Shown here one piece after another: positions 15,920 through 25,453 of a stretch of 64,000 bases of DNA (positions within the stretch are counted from its first letter, which is position 1; every line of letters begins with the position of its first letter). Under the pieces are notes generated by a model. The model was not told the origin of the DNA. It made no database searches and was given only the letters and a program-made list of their open reading frames with translations. The DNA comes from Natrinema salsiterrestre (GTDB taxonomy: Archaea; Halobacteriota; Halobacteria; Halobacteriales; Natrialbaceae), in assembly GCF_029502005.1 (NCBI RefSeq), contig NZ_JAMQOT010000008.1, positions 1-64,000 of the forward strand. The letters are read 5' to 3'. The position numbers were made by a program, and so were the translations under genes.

Positions 15920-17377
15920 ATGGAAGAATACGATATCGTCGTGCTCGGCGGCGGATCGGGCAGTCAGGTCGCGACCGCGGCGGCCAAGCGGGGACTCGAG
16001 GCGGCAGTCGTCGAACCCGGATCGCTGGGGGGCGCGTGTATCACTCGGGGTTGCGTTCCCTCGAAGGCGCTCATTCACCGAGCGGACGTCGTCGAGGACG
16101 TGCGAGGGGCGGCGGAGTTCGGCGTCGCCGCACGGGTAGAGGACGTCGACTACGACGAGATCACGACTTCGATCCACGACACGGTCTACGAGAAGGCGGG
16201 GAATCAGGAATCCGGTCTGCAAGACAGCGAGCACATCACTCTCTATCGCGGTGAGGGACGGTTCGTCGACGATCGAACGATCGAAGTCGTGCCGACCGAC
16301 GAGTCGGCCGACGCGCGGGATATCGGCGCCGAGACCGTCGTCATCGCGGTCGGCGGCCGACCGATGGTCCCGCCGATCGAGGGCCTCGAGGACGTGGAAT
16401 TCCTCACGAGCGACGACGCGCTCTTCCTCGAGGACCGGCCCGACGAACTCGTGATCGTCGGCGGCGGGTACATCGGTACCGAACTGGGCTATTTCTTCGG
16501 TGCGCTCGGAACGGAGGTGTCGATCGTCGGTCGCAGCGACCGATTGGTTCCCCGGGAGGACGACGATGTCAGCGCGGTCGTGACGGAGTCGATGGAGACC
16601 TACTGCGACGTCTACACCGGCCACGAGGCGGCCGCGGTGAGTCGGGGCGACGAGAACGTCGTCGTGACTGCGGAGCCGAGCGACGGTGACGGCGGCGACG
16701 GAGATGGAGACGGCGACGCGGTCGAACTCACCGCCGACGAGCTCCTGCTCGCGACCGGCCGCCGGCCGAACACGGACACGCTCGCCCTCGAGGAGACGGC
16801 GATCGAGGCCGACGAGACGGGGTACGTCGAGACCGACGAGCGCCTCGAGACGACCGTCGACGGTGTCTGGGCACTGGGCGACGTCCTCGGCGAACAGCCG
16901 TTCAAGCACGCGGCCGACTACGAGGCCCGTGTCGTGACGGGGAACGTCCTCGATGACGCACAGCAGGCCGTCGACTACGAGGCGATGCCCCACGCGATCT
17001 TCACCGAGCCGCGGGTCGCCAGCGTGGGGCGGACGGAGGGCGAACTCGCGGAGGAGGGGCGCGACTACCAGACCGCGACCGTCCCCTACGACGCCGCGCC
17101 GCTGGGGATGATCCTCGAGGCCGACGACGGGTTCGTGAAGGCCATCGCCGGGCCGGACGGCGAGATCCTGGGCTGTCACGTCGTCGGCCCGCAGGCCGCG
17201 ACGCTGATTCACGAAGTGGTCGTGGCGATGGACAGCGGCGACGGAACGGTCGAAGCTGTCGCCGAGCCCGTCCACGTTCACCCCGCGCTGAACGAAGTTG
17301 TTTACGCGGCGTTCGACGAACTCTCGGACACGGCGTATTCGACGGCCCCGGACTGGCGGGACGTGAGCAACGGATAG
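15920..17377 (+). CDS. FAD-dependent dihydrolipoyl dehydrogenase/mercuric reductase family enzyme
   Basis: The 485-residue protein has an FAD Rossmann loop (VVLGGGSGSQVATAAAKRG), the redox disulfide in CITRGCVPSKALIH, an NAD(P) loop VIVGGGYIGTELGYFFG, a second FAD motif GVWALGDVLGE, and the C-terminal dimer-interface VHVHPALNEVVYAA with the catalytic His-Pro. Family: class I pyridine nucleotide-disulfide oxidoreductases. An acidic insertion (about residues 250-270) is unusual. No 2-oxoacid dehydrogenase genes lie nearby, so the partner may be a free lipoyl carrier or a small disulfide. GTG at 15905 is possible; ATG 15920 fits the TATA-like tttta upstream. Confidence 0.88.
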   Translation: MEEYDIVVLGGGSGSQVATAAAKRGLEAAVVEPGSLGGACITRGCVPSKALIHRADVVEDVRGAAEFGVAARVEDVDYDEITTSIHDTVYEKAGNQESGLQDSEHITLYRGEGRFVDDRTIEVVPTDESADARDIGAETVVIAVGGRPMVPPIEGLEDVEFLTSDDALFLEDRPDELVIVGGGYIGTELGYFFGALGTEVSIVGRSDRLVPREDDDVSAVVTESMETYCDVYTGHEAAAVSRGDENVVVTAEPSDGDGGDGDGDGDAVELTADELLLATGRRPNTDTLALEETAIEADETGYVETDERLETTVDGVWALGDVLGEQPFKHAADYEARVVTGNVLDDAQQAVDYEAMPHAIFTEPRVASVGRTEGELAEEGRDYQTATVPYDAAPLGMILEADDGFVKAIAGPDGEILGCHVVGPQAATLIHEVVVAMDSGDGTVEAVAEPVHVHPALNEVVYAAFDELSDTAYSTAPDWRDVSNG

Positions 17378-17408
17378 CTTATCCGTTACAGAACCCTCGA
17401 CGGAGTAC

Positions 17409-18983
17409 ATGCCCGAGCAATCGAACCCATCCGAGCAGCACGACGGTGGTGCTGCAAGGGCCTACGGGCGCATCTCCGATGCCGTCTTCGCGCTCGACGA
17501 GGAGTGGCGGTTCACCTTCTGCAACGAGCGGGCCGAGGAGCTGCTCGAGCGGTCCGAGGCGGAGTTGCTCGGGACGGTCATCTGGGACGGAGTCCCCGAC
17601 GCGGTCGGATCGGCGATCCGTCCCGAGTACGAGCGTGCGATGGCGTCCCAGGAACCGGTCGCGTTCGAGACGGTTTCCGAGCCGCTCGATGCCCGTCTCG
17701 AAGGACGCGCGTATCCCTCCGAGACCGGGGTGACGGTCTCCGCCTGCGTCGCCGAGTACACCAGACGAACGGCACAACTCCGGGCGCGCGAGACCGCGCT
17801 TCAGAACGCCTACGAGGTCATCGCGGACCCCGATCTGTCGTTCGCCGAGCAGGTCGATTCGCTCCTCGCGGTCGTTCGGGAGACGATCGGAACGGACTAC
17901 GCGACGCTGTCTCACGTCCGCGAAGACACCGATGAGTACATTTTCGAGGCGGTCGACGCGCCGGCCGGTTCCGACCTCGAAGCGGGCGACGCGACGGCAC
18001 TGGCGGCGACGAACTGCGAACACGTCGTCACGACTGAGCGGACGCTCGTCCTCGAAGACATCGACGCGGACGCACCGGGGCTCGCCGATCGCGACGGGAA
18101 CGCCGAGTGGGGAATCTCCTGTTATCTCGGGACACCCGTCACCGTCGGCGACGAGGTGTACGGTACCTTCTGCTTCTACGACATGGACGCACGCGCCGAG
18201 GAGTTCTCCGACTGGGAGGTCACGTTCGTCGAACTGCTCGGCAACTGGGTGAGCGCCGAACTCGAGCGGCAACGGTCCGAACGGGAACTCGAGGCGTCGA
18301 ACGAACGGTTAGAACAGTTCGCCCACGCCGCCTCGCACGATCTCAAGGAGCCCCTGCGGATGGTTTCGAGTTACCTCTCGCTCGTCGAAGACCGATACGC
18401 GGACGAACTCGACGCCGACGGCCGGGAGTTCATCGAGTTCGCCGTCGACGGCGCCGACCGGATGCGCGCGATGATCGACGGTCTCCTCGCGTACTCGCAG
18501 GTCGAAACGCAGGGGGATCCCTTCGAACCCGTCGACCTGAACGCCGTGCTCGCGAACGTGCGAACCGATCTGGAACTGCGACTCGAGGAGACCGACGCGG
18601 CGCTCTCCAGCGAGTCATTACCTCGAGTCAGGGGCGACGCCGATCAGTTACGGCAGCTGTTCCAGAACGTGCTCTCCAACGCGCTCGAGTACTGCGGCGA
18701 CGAGCCGCCGCAGATCCACATTGGCGTTCGACGGGACGGCAGCGACTGGATCGTCTCGGTCAGCGACGAGGGGATCGGAATCGATCCCGCCGACGAGGAG
18801 CGGATCTTCGAGGTGTTTCAACGACTCCACAGCCACGAGGAGCACGCCGGGACGGGGATCGGACTCGCGCTCTGTCGACGTATCGTCGAGCGCCACGGCG
18901 GCGAGATCTGGCACGAGTCCGAACAGGGTGACGGGGCGACGTTCGAATTCGCGCTCCCGGCCGTCGAACCCGCGCAATCGTAG
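17409..18983 (+). CDS. PAS-GAF sensor histidine kinase
   Basis: The 524-residue soluble kinase has a PAS domain (about 15-120), a GAF domain (about 140-290) with EWGISCYLGTPVTVGDEVYG, a HisKA dimerisation helix with the phospho-acceptor in FAHAASHDLKEPLRMVSSYL, and an HATPase domain with NALEYC, DEGIGIDPADEERIF and GTGIGLALCRRIVERHGGE. No transmembrane segment is seen, so it senses a cytosolic or light/redox cue. The C-terminal architecture resembles phytochrome-like haloarchaeal kinases. No response-regulator gene is adjacent. A gcttatcc element about 29 bases upstream supports the start. Confidence 0.92.
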   Translation: MPEQSNPSEQHDGGAARAYGRISDAVFALDEEWRFTFCNERAEELLERSEAELLGTVIWDGVPDAVGSAIRPEYERAMASQEPVAFETVSEPLDARLEGRAYPSETGVTVSACVAEYTRRTAQLRARETALQNAYEVIADPDLSFAEQVDSLLAVVRETIGTDYATLSHVREDTDEYIFEAVDAPAGSDLEAGDATALAATNCEHVVTTERTLVLEDIDADAPGLADRDGNAEWGISCYLGTPVTVGDEVYGTFCFYDMDARAEEFSDWEVTFVELLGNWVSAELERQRSERELEASNERLEQFAHAASHDLKEPLRMVSSYLSLVEDRYADELDADGREFIEFAVDGADRMRAMIDGLLAYSQVETQGDPFEPVDLNAVLANVRTDLELRLEETDAALSSESLPRVRGDADQLRQLFQNVLSNALEYCGDEPPQIHIGVRRDGSDWIVSVSDEGIGIDPADEERIFEVFQRLHSHEEHAGTGIGLALCRRIVERHGGEIWHESEQGDGATFEFALPAVEPAQS

Positions 18984-19006
18984 GGGCACCACTGACGGCG
19001 GCTGTC

Positions 19007-19813
19007 TCAGTGATCCGTTCCGGCAGGCCCCGCTTCGATCTCGCCGTCGTTGGCGAGCCATTCCGTGAGGCTCCCTTCGTAGAAGCGGACGTTCTCGTAG
19101 CCGAGCGCTTTCAGCACGACGTAGGTGTGGCTGATTCGGCGAGCCGTGTTGCAGTAGAGGACGATCTCCCGATCGGGCGTGATGCCGCGGTCGGCGAGCA
19201 GGGCCTCGAGTTCGGCCGCGGGTTTCAGCCGGCGCGTCTCGTCGTCGACGACCTCGCGCCAGTCGAAACGGACGGCGCCCGGCAGGCGGGCCTCCTCGAA
19301 CTCGTCCTGCTCTCGCGTGTCGACGAAGACGGCGTCGCGATCGAGCGCGTCCGCGACGGCGTCGTAGCCCACGAGCGGACTCTCCTCGGGCGCGAGCGGA
19401 TCGGCCTCGTAGGTCGTCGGCTCGACCGCGGGCGTCTCGCCGGTCGTCTCGTACTCCCGATTCCAGGCGCTGTAGTCGCCGTCTAACAGGCGCACGTCGT
19501 CGTGGCCGTACTCGAGCGCGGTGAGCACGAAGCGGGCGGCGAAGACGCCGTGGGTGTCGTCGTAGGCGACGATCGTGTCGTCGGGGCTGATTCCCGCGTC
19601 GCCGAGCAGGTCCGCGAAGGCGTCGGCCCCGGGCAGGGTGCCGCGGTCGACGTCGCTCTCGTCGCGGTAGCTGTCGAAGGGGACGTTCACCGCACCCGGG
19701 AGGTGACCGATCCCGTCGAACTCCCAGGCGTCCCTGACGTCGACGATGCGGACCTGCGGATCGTCCAAGCGCGATGCGAGCCAGTCGGGGGAGACGACGA
19801 CGGATTCGTCCAT
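19007..19813 (-). CDS. rhodanese-type sulfurtransferase
   Basis: The 268-residue protein contains two rhodanese domains. The first is inactive (DDTHGVFAARF in place of the Cys loop); the second carries the active loop as CNTARRISHTYVVLKAL. The substrate preference of such two-domain enzymes (thiosulfate or 3-mercaptopyruvate) depends on that loop, which differs from the CRIGERS loop of the divergent gene at 20093. The 279-base gap between the two genes must hold both promoters. The ATG at 19813 (MDESVVVSPDWLASRLDD) is the only sensible start. Confidence 0.9.
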   Translation of the reverse strand: MDESVVVSPDWLASRLDDPQVRIVDVRDAWEFDGIGHLPGAVNVPFDSYRDESDVDRGTLPGADAFADLLGDAGISPDDTIVAYDDTHGVFAARFVLTALEYGHDDVRLLDGDYSAWNREYETTGETPAVEPTTYEADPLAPEESPLVGYDAVADALDRDAVFVDTREQDEFEEARLPGAVRFDWREVVDDETRRLKPAAELEALLADRGITPDREIVLYCNTARRISHTYVVLKALGYENVRFYEGSLTEWLANDGEIEAGPAGTDH

Positions 19814-20092
19814 TACGTCGCCGTTCGGAACGAGGACTCGAGTACGCACCGATTTCGGTCGCGTCTGGAGTACCGGGACAGTGGCAACTCTTGCTTGTTT
19901 TTGGTGGGGGATCTGACCTATGTGTATCCCTATATATCGAACACCCCCGCGAATGTGGCGAATACAGCCCCCGTCCGAACGATGTCGACGATCGATGCTG
20001 ACGGAGGCGGCAAGTGTTTCCGCCAGGGTCGATCGGTGTCCGAATTGACCGGTTAAGAAGTCCCTTTGTGTGTCGCCATTGTACGACCGGGT

Positions 20093-20959
20093 ATGGCAAA
20101 CGACTACGCCAACGACGTACTCGTCACGGCCGACTGGGTCGCTGACCGACTCGACGACTTCCAGGACGACGACTCCGACCTCCGACTGGTCGAGGTCGAC
20201 GTCGACACGGAAGCCTACGAAGAGGAACACGCCCCCGGCGCGATCGGGTTCAACTGGGAGACGCAGCTCCAGGACCAGACCCAGCGAGACATCCTCGACA
20301 AGGAGGACTTCGAGGACCTCCTCGGGAGCCACGGCATCAGCGAGGACGACACGGTCGTCCTCTACGGTGACAACTCCAACTGGTTCGCCGCCTACACCTA
20401 CTGGCAGTTCAAGTACTACGGTCACGACGAGGTCTATCTGCTCGACGGCGGCCGCGAGTACTGGCTCGACAACGACTACCCGACCACGGACGAGACGCCC
20501 GACTTCTCCGAAACCGAGTACGACGCCGCCGGCCCGCGCGAGAGCATCCGCGCGTACCGAGAGGACGTCGAGAACGCGATCGAGCGCGGCGTCCCGCTGG
20601 TCGACGTTCGCTCGCCCGAGGAGTTCTCCGGCGAGATCCTCGCGCCCTCCGGCCTGCAGGAGACCGCCCAGCGCGGCGGCCACATCCCCGGCGCGAAGAA
20701 CATCTCGTGGGCCGCCGTGACCAACGACGACGGCACCTTCAAGGACTACGACGAGCTCGAGGAGCTCTACGCCGACGAAGACATCGACGGCGACGAGACG
20801 ACCGTCGCCTACTGCCGCATCGGCGAGCGCTCGTCCGTCGCGTGGTTCGCGCTGCACGAACTGCTCGGCTACGACGACACCGTCAACTACGACGGCTCCT
20901 GGACCGAGTGGGGCAACCTCGTCAACGCGCCGATCGAAACGGGCGAAGCCGACGACTGA
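20093..20959 (+). CDS. thiosulfate/3-mercaptopyruvate sulfurtransferase
   Basis: The 288-residue two-domain rhodanese starts MANDYANDVLVTADWVADRL. Domain 1 (about 1-140) lacks a catalytic Cys. Domain 2 has the RSPEEFSGEI motif and the active loop CRIGERSSVAW. It transfers sulfane sulfur to thiophilic acceptors such as cyanide, and could supply sulfur for tRNA thiolation or Fe-S assembly. It is divergently arranged with a second sulfurtransferase. The protein is very acidic. A GTG at 20066 is possible but the ATG at 20093 fits the conserved N-terminus. Confidence 0.92.
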   Translation: MANDYANDVLVTADWVADRLDDFQDDDSDLRLVEVDVDTEAYEEEHAPGAIGFNWETQLQDQTQRDILDKEDFEDLLGSHGISEDDTVVLYGDNSNWFAAYTYWQFKYYGHDEVYLLDGGREYWLDNDYPTTDETPDFSETEYDAAGPRESIRAYREDVENAIERGVPLVDVRSPEEFSGEILAPSGLQETAQRGGHIPGAKNISWAAVTNDDGTFKDYDELEELYADEDIDGDETTVAYCRIGERSSVAWFALHELLGYDDTVNYDGSWTEWGNLVNAPIETGEADD

Positions 20960-21372
20960 GCGTCGCGAGAGAGTCGGCTTCGTAGCGGAGCGGGGAGCGA
21001 AAGCGACCCGTGGAGCACGGCAGCGGCGAGTAAGCGTCATCCCTCGGACGAGCCTCGCTCGTTCGTGAAAGATCGGAAGCAATTGCGTGACTTGCGGTTT
21101 TTCTCTTCGGAAGTGACCGAACGGTGAGATAGCGACGCAACTCGACAGGTACCGGCGTTACTCGCTCCGAAGACGTGTCTCTTCCCACCGTTCGTGTTAC
21201 ACGCAGAGAGACGGTCGGCTCGAGTCCGAACTGGACTGTCGACACCCTCTACGGATCTATTCGAGGCGACGCTCACCGGCGCAATCGGGGCCGACCGAGA
21301 CGACAGGTTCGGGGACGCCGCCGAGAGCGCCGTCGCGACAAACCTAACTCGGGGCCGCCCGAAGGGCACTCT

Positions 21373-22008
21373 ATGACCGATCCGGACGCGTTCGTCGAGA
21401 CTGTCAGCGAAGGGAACCAGACCGCGCTCTCGCGACTCGGCTCCTCGAAGTCGCTGTACGCCGACACCGGCGGGGAGATCGACACCGAACCCGTTCTCGA
21501 GGCGACCGCCGACGCCGAGTACGCCGCCTGGCAGACCTTCCTCGAGTGGGCCGACGACGAGGCGGACGACGACGCTCGCGAGGCCTTCGAAGCCACGGCG
21601 GCGGAGGAAGAAGACCACTACGAGACCGTCGCCGACAAGCTCGCCGACGACGAGTACGAGCCCGGCGACGTTCCCCAGCTCCACGAGTACCTGCGCGACC
21701 GCGAGGACACCGTCTCACGCGTCGGCGCACTCGTCGGCCGCGTCCTCGCGAGTCAGCGCTCGAAGGATCAGGTCGTCGGCTACTTCGTCGGCGACGCCGA
21801 CCCCCAGACCGCCAGCCTGTTCCGCGGCTTCGGCGAGGACTTAGACGACCAGCTCGAGCGGGCGAAGGCCCTCCTCGCGTCGGTCTGCGAGAGCGACGAG
21901 GACTGGGACCGCGCCGAGGAGGCCGCAAACGGCGCGATCCAGGCCGCCTACGACGAGTACGTCGAGACGCTCGAGGGGATGGGTGCGAACCCGAAGCCGG
22001 TCTGTTGA
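21373..22008 (+). CDS. rubrerythrin/ferritin-like diiron protein
   Basis: The 211-residue protein is all-helical, with a ferritin-like signature in the second helix (EYAAWQTFLEWADDEADDDA) followed by EATAAEEEDHYETVADKLAD, giving Glu and His residues spaced as in rubrerythrin-type diiron sites. C-terminal helices carry more Asp/Glu and end in NPKPVC. Haloarchaeal proteins of this class are usually annotated as rubrerythrin family; a peroxide or oxygen-stress role is assumed. The frame is open upstream for 66 more codons, but these are not protein-like. Confidence 0.8.
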   Translation: MTDPDAFVETVSEGNQTALSRLGSSKSLYADTGGEIDTEPVLEATADAEYAAWQTFLEWADDEADDDAREAFEATAAEEEDHYETVADKLADDEYEPGDVPQLHEYLRDREDTVSRVGALVGRVLASQRSKDQVVGYFVGDADPQTASLFRGFGEDLDDQLERAKALLASVCESDEDWDRAEEAANGAIQAAYDEYVETLEGMGANPKPVC

Positions 22009-22026
22009 GGAACGCGATCCGACGAC

Positions 22027-22206
22027 CTACCGACGATCCGCCGGACGGACGTAATCACCTTCTTCGGCGGTAACCCACGTCGTTTCCAGCTCCTCGTCGG
22101 TCGCATCGGCCGGGTAGAGCACGCACTCGTCGGGCGAATTCGGGTTCTCGATCACGACGGTGCTCACGCGACGCTGCGTCGACGCGTCGTCGAAGGAAGG
22201 GCTCAT
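22027..22206 (-). CDS. small haloarchaeal protein, DUF7511-like (59 aa)
   Basis: The frame from ATG 22206 to TAG 22027 encodes MSPSFDDASTQRRVSTVVIE, then a segment PNSPDECVLYPADATDEE and the end GDYVRPADRR. The pattern of a short Ser/Thr-rich start, a VVIENP strand and a Cys in ECVLYPADAT matches a small family found throughout haloarchaea (now DUF7511). Function is unknown. It lies 18 bases before the end of the UPF0058 gene, so the two may be co-transcribed. Confidence 0.7.
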   Translation of the reverse strand: MSPSFDDASTQRRVSTVVIENPNSPDECVLYPADATDEELETTWVTAEEGDYVRPADRR

Positions 22207-22224
22207 GCTATCGAAGCGGAGCGG

Positions 22225-22461
22225 TTACGGTTGCGGTGTGGGTTCCGGTGGCGGGAGCGTTCGAATGGACCGGTCGATCCCCCGGAGGAGGAGCTCGATT
22301 CCTTTCTCGTGTGCTTCTTTCCGCCGGTGAACGTGAGACGGCCGGACCGGCTGCGCATCGTAGGCAGCGAACGCGTCGGGCGGAACGTCGCCGCCGTCCT
22401 CGAGTTCCGCGCGCACCTCGACCAAGAGCGCATGAAAGTGGATGAGTTCTTGGCTCCGCAT
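22225..22461 (-). CDS. UPF0058 family protein (78 aa)
   Basis: The sequence MRSQELIHFHALLVEVRAEL, then an acidic linker and RPSHVHRRKEAHEKGIELLL, matches UPF0058 (PF01893), a small helical family restricted to halophiles and some methanogens. Conserved His residues (in LIHFHALL and PSHVHRRKEAH) could bind a metal. A longer in-frame start at 22476 gives MVAQR first; the ATG at 22461 aligns with the family start. The C-terminus ends in a Pro-rich tail (PPPEPTPQP), longer than usual. Confidence 0.8.
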   Translation of the reverse strand: MRSQELIHFHALLVEVRAELEDGGDVPPDAFAAYDAQPVRPSHVHRRKEAHEKGIELLLRGIDRSIRTLPPPEPTPQP

Positions 22462-22768
22462 ACGCTGAGCCACCACATCATTCCGAATAAAGCATTCCGT
22501 AATATTTCCTTGGTGTCGTAATTCGAGTGACTGATTTCCCGCGGGGAAACGTCGAGATCTCCGCTTCGAGAGGGCGTATTGTCAATTACGAAGTGCGTTA
22601 GTCACGGGCTCGGTAGTAGCCGCCCCTCCGAGTGGAGAGTCGACGTGACAGCGTTCAGTGACGGACCGATCGAGGGTGCTCCGGTAGCACCGGGAGAACG
22701 GGTGATGCGAGTCGCTCGGCCGACATCGGGTCGAATCGCTATCCGCGGAAAATAACTGTGCGCGGACG
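22462..22768. other. 307-base intergenic region without a recognised gene
   Basis: It contains a near-palindrome tttcccgcggggaaa (about 22536-22550) and a small hairpin GGTGCT/AGCACC further right. The first part is AT-rich and probably holds the promoter of the UPF0058/DUF7511 pair. I see no ORF with coding character. Confidence 0.5.
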
Positions 22769-23041
22769 CTACACGCCCTCGAGCGTCGACCGGAACTCGG
22801 TGATCGCCTCGAGCGCGTCGTCGACGTGGTCCGCGACGTCGCCGCCTTCCTCGTCCGCGATGTCGTGCAGGATGTGTTCGTGGCGTGCGAGCTGGCCGTG
22901 GTCCGGACCGCGATCCGCCGTGGCGTAGTCCTCGAACTTCGTCGCCTGGTTTTCCAGTCGGTCCCGTGCCTCGTCGTCGTCAGCGGCCGCTGCCGCGTCC
23001 GCGAGCGACTCGGCCGCGTTCTCGAGTTCGTCTCGAGTCAT
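22769..23041 (-). CDS. haloarchaeal helical protein, DUF7553-like (90 aa)
   Basis: The product MTRDELENAAESLADAAAAA continues into an acidic three-helix bundle with a conserved-looking centre (HGQLARHEHILHDIADEEGG) and the end ALEAITEFRSTLEGV. It matches a small family (DUF7553) seen in many haloarchaea; function is unknown, and the shape suggests a protein-binding bundle. His residues in the centre could bind metal. A single-gene transcript; downstream lies the thiamine operon in the same direction. Confidence 0.7.
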   Translation of the reverse strand: MTRDELENAAESLADAAAAADDDEARDRLENQATKFEDYATADRGPDHGQLARHEHILHDIADEEGGDVADHVDDALEAITEFRSTLEGV

Positions 23042-23143
23042 AGGGAACAGTTCGCCCGGAGGTATTAAAACGGTTTCAGTACGTTCCCGATCGCTGGAAC
23101 GCTGCCGGGAGCGAATCGCGCTCCGGTGACGTCGGTGCCGGGT

Positions 23144-23974
23144 TCAGAGAGTCCGTTCGATCCGATCCTCGAGCGCGAGATCGGCGACGGCGTCACCGGT
23201 CACGCCGTAGACGGCATCGCGGAAGTTCGTCCGATAGCTTCCCGGTCCCGCGTGCTCGAGGTCGGCGGCCCGTTCGCCGGCGATGCCGAACGCGAGCGTG
23301 CCGTGGACGGCGGCTTCGCGGGCGTCCTCGAGCGCGCCACAGAACGTGGCGATCGTCGCGCCGAGCATACAGCCGGTGCCGACGACCTCGCCGAGCATCT
23401 CGTGGCCGGCGGTGAGTCGAACCGCGCCGTCGGCGTCGGCGACGACGTCTTCGACGCCGGAGGCGACGACGACCGCGCCGGTGGACTCGGCGACGGACCG
23501 GGCCGTTTTCTCGATGTCCTCGTAGTCGCCGATGGACTCGACGCCTTTCACCTCGGCCTCGACGCCCGCGAGCGCGCTGATCTCGCCGTAGTTGCCCTTG
23601 ATCGCGGCGAACTCGACCTCCGAGAGGAGGCTCTCGACGACCGCCTCGCGCGAGGGCGTCGAGCCAACGCCGACGGGATCGAGGACGACCGGGATCCCGC
23701 GCCGGTTCGCCGTCCGCCCGGCCTCGTGCATGGCCTCGACGCGGCCGTCGGGCACTTGCCCGATGTTGATCACGACCGCACGCGCGAGTTCGGCCATCTC
23801 GCCGGCGTCCCCGAAGGAGTCGGCCATCACCGGTAGCCCGCCCCAGTGGAGCGTCAGGTTGGCCACGTCGTTGATCGTCACCGTGTTCGTCAGGTGCTGG
23901 ACGAGCGGCTCCGTCTCCCGGACCGTCCGGACCGAGTCCGCGAGGTCGTCAGCGGCGATATCAGTCACGCTCAT
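23144..23974 (-). CDS. thiM: hydroxyethylthiazole kinase
   Basis: The 276-residue ribokinase-fold enzyme phosphorylates 4-methyl-5-(2-hydroxyethyl)thiazole, a salvage step to thiamine phosphate. Typical blocks are seen: PLVQHLTNTVTINDVANLTL near residue 25, PVVLDPVGVGSTPSRE near 95, and GTGCMLGATIATFCGA near 200, holding the phosphate-binding loop and the catalytic Cys. Length is normal for the family. Its ATG overlaps the thiE stop (23971-23974), so thiE-thiM are co-translated. Confidence 0.95.
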   Translation of the reverse strand: MSVTDIAADDLADSVRTVRETEPLVQHLTNTVTINDVANLTLHWGGLPVMADSFGDAGEMAELARAVVINIGQVPDGRVEAMHEAGRTANRRGIPVVLDPVGVGSTPSREAVVESLLSEVEFAAIKGNYGEISALAGVEAEVKGVESIGDYEDIEKTARSVAESTGAVVVASGVEDVVADADGAVRLTAGHEMLGEVVGTGCMLGATIATFCGALEDAREAAVHGTLAFGIAGERAADLEHAGPGSYRTNFRDAVYGVTGDAVADLALEDRIERTL

Positions 23975-24633
23975 GCTCCTCCTCCGTTCCCGACTCCCTT
24001 CGACGTTTCGACGGCGGCCGCAAGCGATTCGGTCGCCGCTCGCGGATCCGGGGCCGCGGTAATCTCGCTGATCACGGCGACGCCAGTCGCACCCGCATCG
24101 ACGACCGGGCCGGCGTTGTCAGCCGTAATCCCGCCGATACCGACGACCGGGATCGAGACCGCGTCGGAGATCTCGGCGATTCGTTTCGGACCGATCCCGA
24201 CCTTCTCGTCGGTCACGTCTTTCGACGATGTCCCGTAAACGGCCCCGACGCCGAGGTAGTCCGCCCCGTCGGCTTCCGCCTTCCGGGCTTTCGCGATCGT
24301 CGACGTCGAACAGCCGACGATCGCGTCCGGCCCGAGCAGGTCGCGCGCGACCCCGACCGGCAGGTCCGATTGCCCGACGTGGACGCCGTCAGCGTCGATC
24401 GCCCGCGCGATATCGACCCGATCGTTGACGATCAGGTCGACGCCCGCCTCGGCCGTGAGCTCTCGCAACTCGAGGCCGAGTTCGTACCGCGATCGGGCGC
24501 TCGTCCCCTTTTCGCGGAGCTGTACGACGTCGATCCCGCCGTCGATGGCCGCGCTGACGACCGCCACTGTCGACCGCTCGCCCGACAGCGACGCCTGCGT
24601 GACGAGATAGGTCCGCCAATCCGAGATATTCAC
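23971..24633 (-). CDS. thiE: thiamine-phosphate synthase
   Basis: The 220-residue TIM-barrel enzyme couples HMP-pyrophosphate with thiazole phosphate. Motifs: VDVVQLREKGTSARSRYELG-like segment near residue 35, LIVNDRVDIARAIDADGVHV, GQSDLPVGVARDLLGPD, and VGIGGITADNAGPVVDAGA near 180. A TTG at 24645 extends the frame, but the GTG at 24633 lies 28 bases from a ccacttagt element and fits a leaderless start. It is the first gene of the thiE-thiM operon; the pair indicates thiamine salvage. Confidence 0.93.
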   Translation of the reverse strand: MNISDWRTYLVTQASLSGERSTVAVVSAAIDGGIDVVQLREKGTSARSRYELGLELRELTAEAGVDLIVNDRVDIARAIDADGVHVGQSDLPVGVARDLLGPDAIVGCSTSTIAKARKAEADGADYLGVGAVYGTSSKDVTDEKVGIGPKRIAEISDAVSIPVVGIGGITADNAGPVVDAGATGVAVISEITAAPDPRAATESLAAAVETSKGVGNGGGA

Positions 24634-24759
24634 GGCCGATATCAATCAGTGGTCGCACTAAGTGGCGTCGATCGAAATCGCGGGGAGATGTGCGTTCGAT
24701 CGTCTCCGTACTGAATAGAACGGCCGACGTTCTTGTCCCCTCACCACCGTAGGTATCCC

Positions 24760-25449
24760 ATGGCCTTCGAACCCGATCGCGTTCGGACGGTGACGTTCGA
24801 CTCCTACAGCACGCTCGTCGACGTCGATGCCACCGTGGCCGCGCTCGCGGACCACGCGGATATCGACGATCCGGATCCGATCTCCCGGACCTGGCGGGAG
24901 CGGTCGATGCAGTACACGCTCGTCGCGAACCACCTCGAGTCCTACGAGACGTTCTACGAGATCAACCGGGACGCGCTCGCCTACGCCCTCGCAGCGCACG
25001 ATATCGATCTCCCCGCCGACGAGCGCGAGGAGATCCTCGCGGTCTACCACGAGCTCGAGGTCTTCGACGACGTCCGGGAGAGCATCGAGCGGTTGCACGA
25101 GGCCGGGTACGACACCTACGTTCTCTCGAACGGCAATCCGGACATGCTCGATTCGATGGTCGAGCACGCCGACATCGGGGATCTCGTCGTCGATACGATC
25201 AGCGCGGACGAGCTCGGGACGTTCAAACCGGACGCGGACCTCTACCGCCACGCCGCGGGGCGAACCGGGACGCCGCTCGACGAACTCGTCCACGTCTCGG
25301 CGCTCTGGTTCGACGTGCAGGGCGCGATCCACGCCGGCATGCAGGGCGTCTGGCTCGACCGGAAGGGGACCCCGTGGGAACCGTTCGGTGCGGAACCGGA
25401 CCTGATCACCGAGGGGCTCGTAGAGTTGGCGGATCGACTGGAGGAGTAA
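24760..25449 (+). CDS. type II haloacid dehalogenase-like hydrolase
   Basis: The 229-residue HAD enzyme begins MAFEPDRVRTVTFDSYSTLV, with the nucleophile Asp in TFDSYSTLVD, motif II in YVLSNGNPDM, and the Lys of motif III in LGTFKPDADLYRHAAGR. This is the pattern of L-2-haloacid dehalogenases, which replace a halogen on C2 of an acid by hydroxyl with inversion. The true substrate in a halophile is not known and phosphatase activity is possible. The upstream nine codons of the frame are not family-like; the ATG at 24760 is chosen. Confidence 0.85.
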   Translation: MAFEPDRVRTVTFDSYSTLVDVDATVAALADHADIDDPDPISRTWRERSMQYTLVANHLESYETFYEINRDALAYALAAHDIDLPADEREEILAVYHELEVFDDVRESIERLHEAGYDTYVLSNGNPDMLDSMVEHADIGDLVVDTISADELGTFKPDADLYRHAAGRTGTPLDELVHVSALWFDVQGAIHAGMQGVWLDRKGTPWEPFGAEPDLITEGLVELADRLEE

Positions 25450-25453
25450 GCCG

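Noticed and set aside
18648-20099. Minus-strand frame of 483 codons
   Set aside because: It is antisense to the histidine kinase and in another frame of the sulfurtransferase; the sequence is Arg-rich low complexity.
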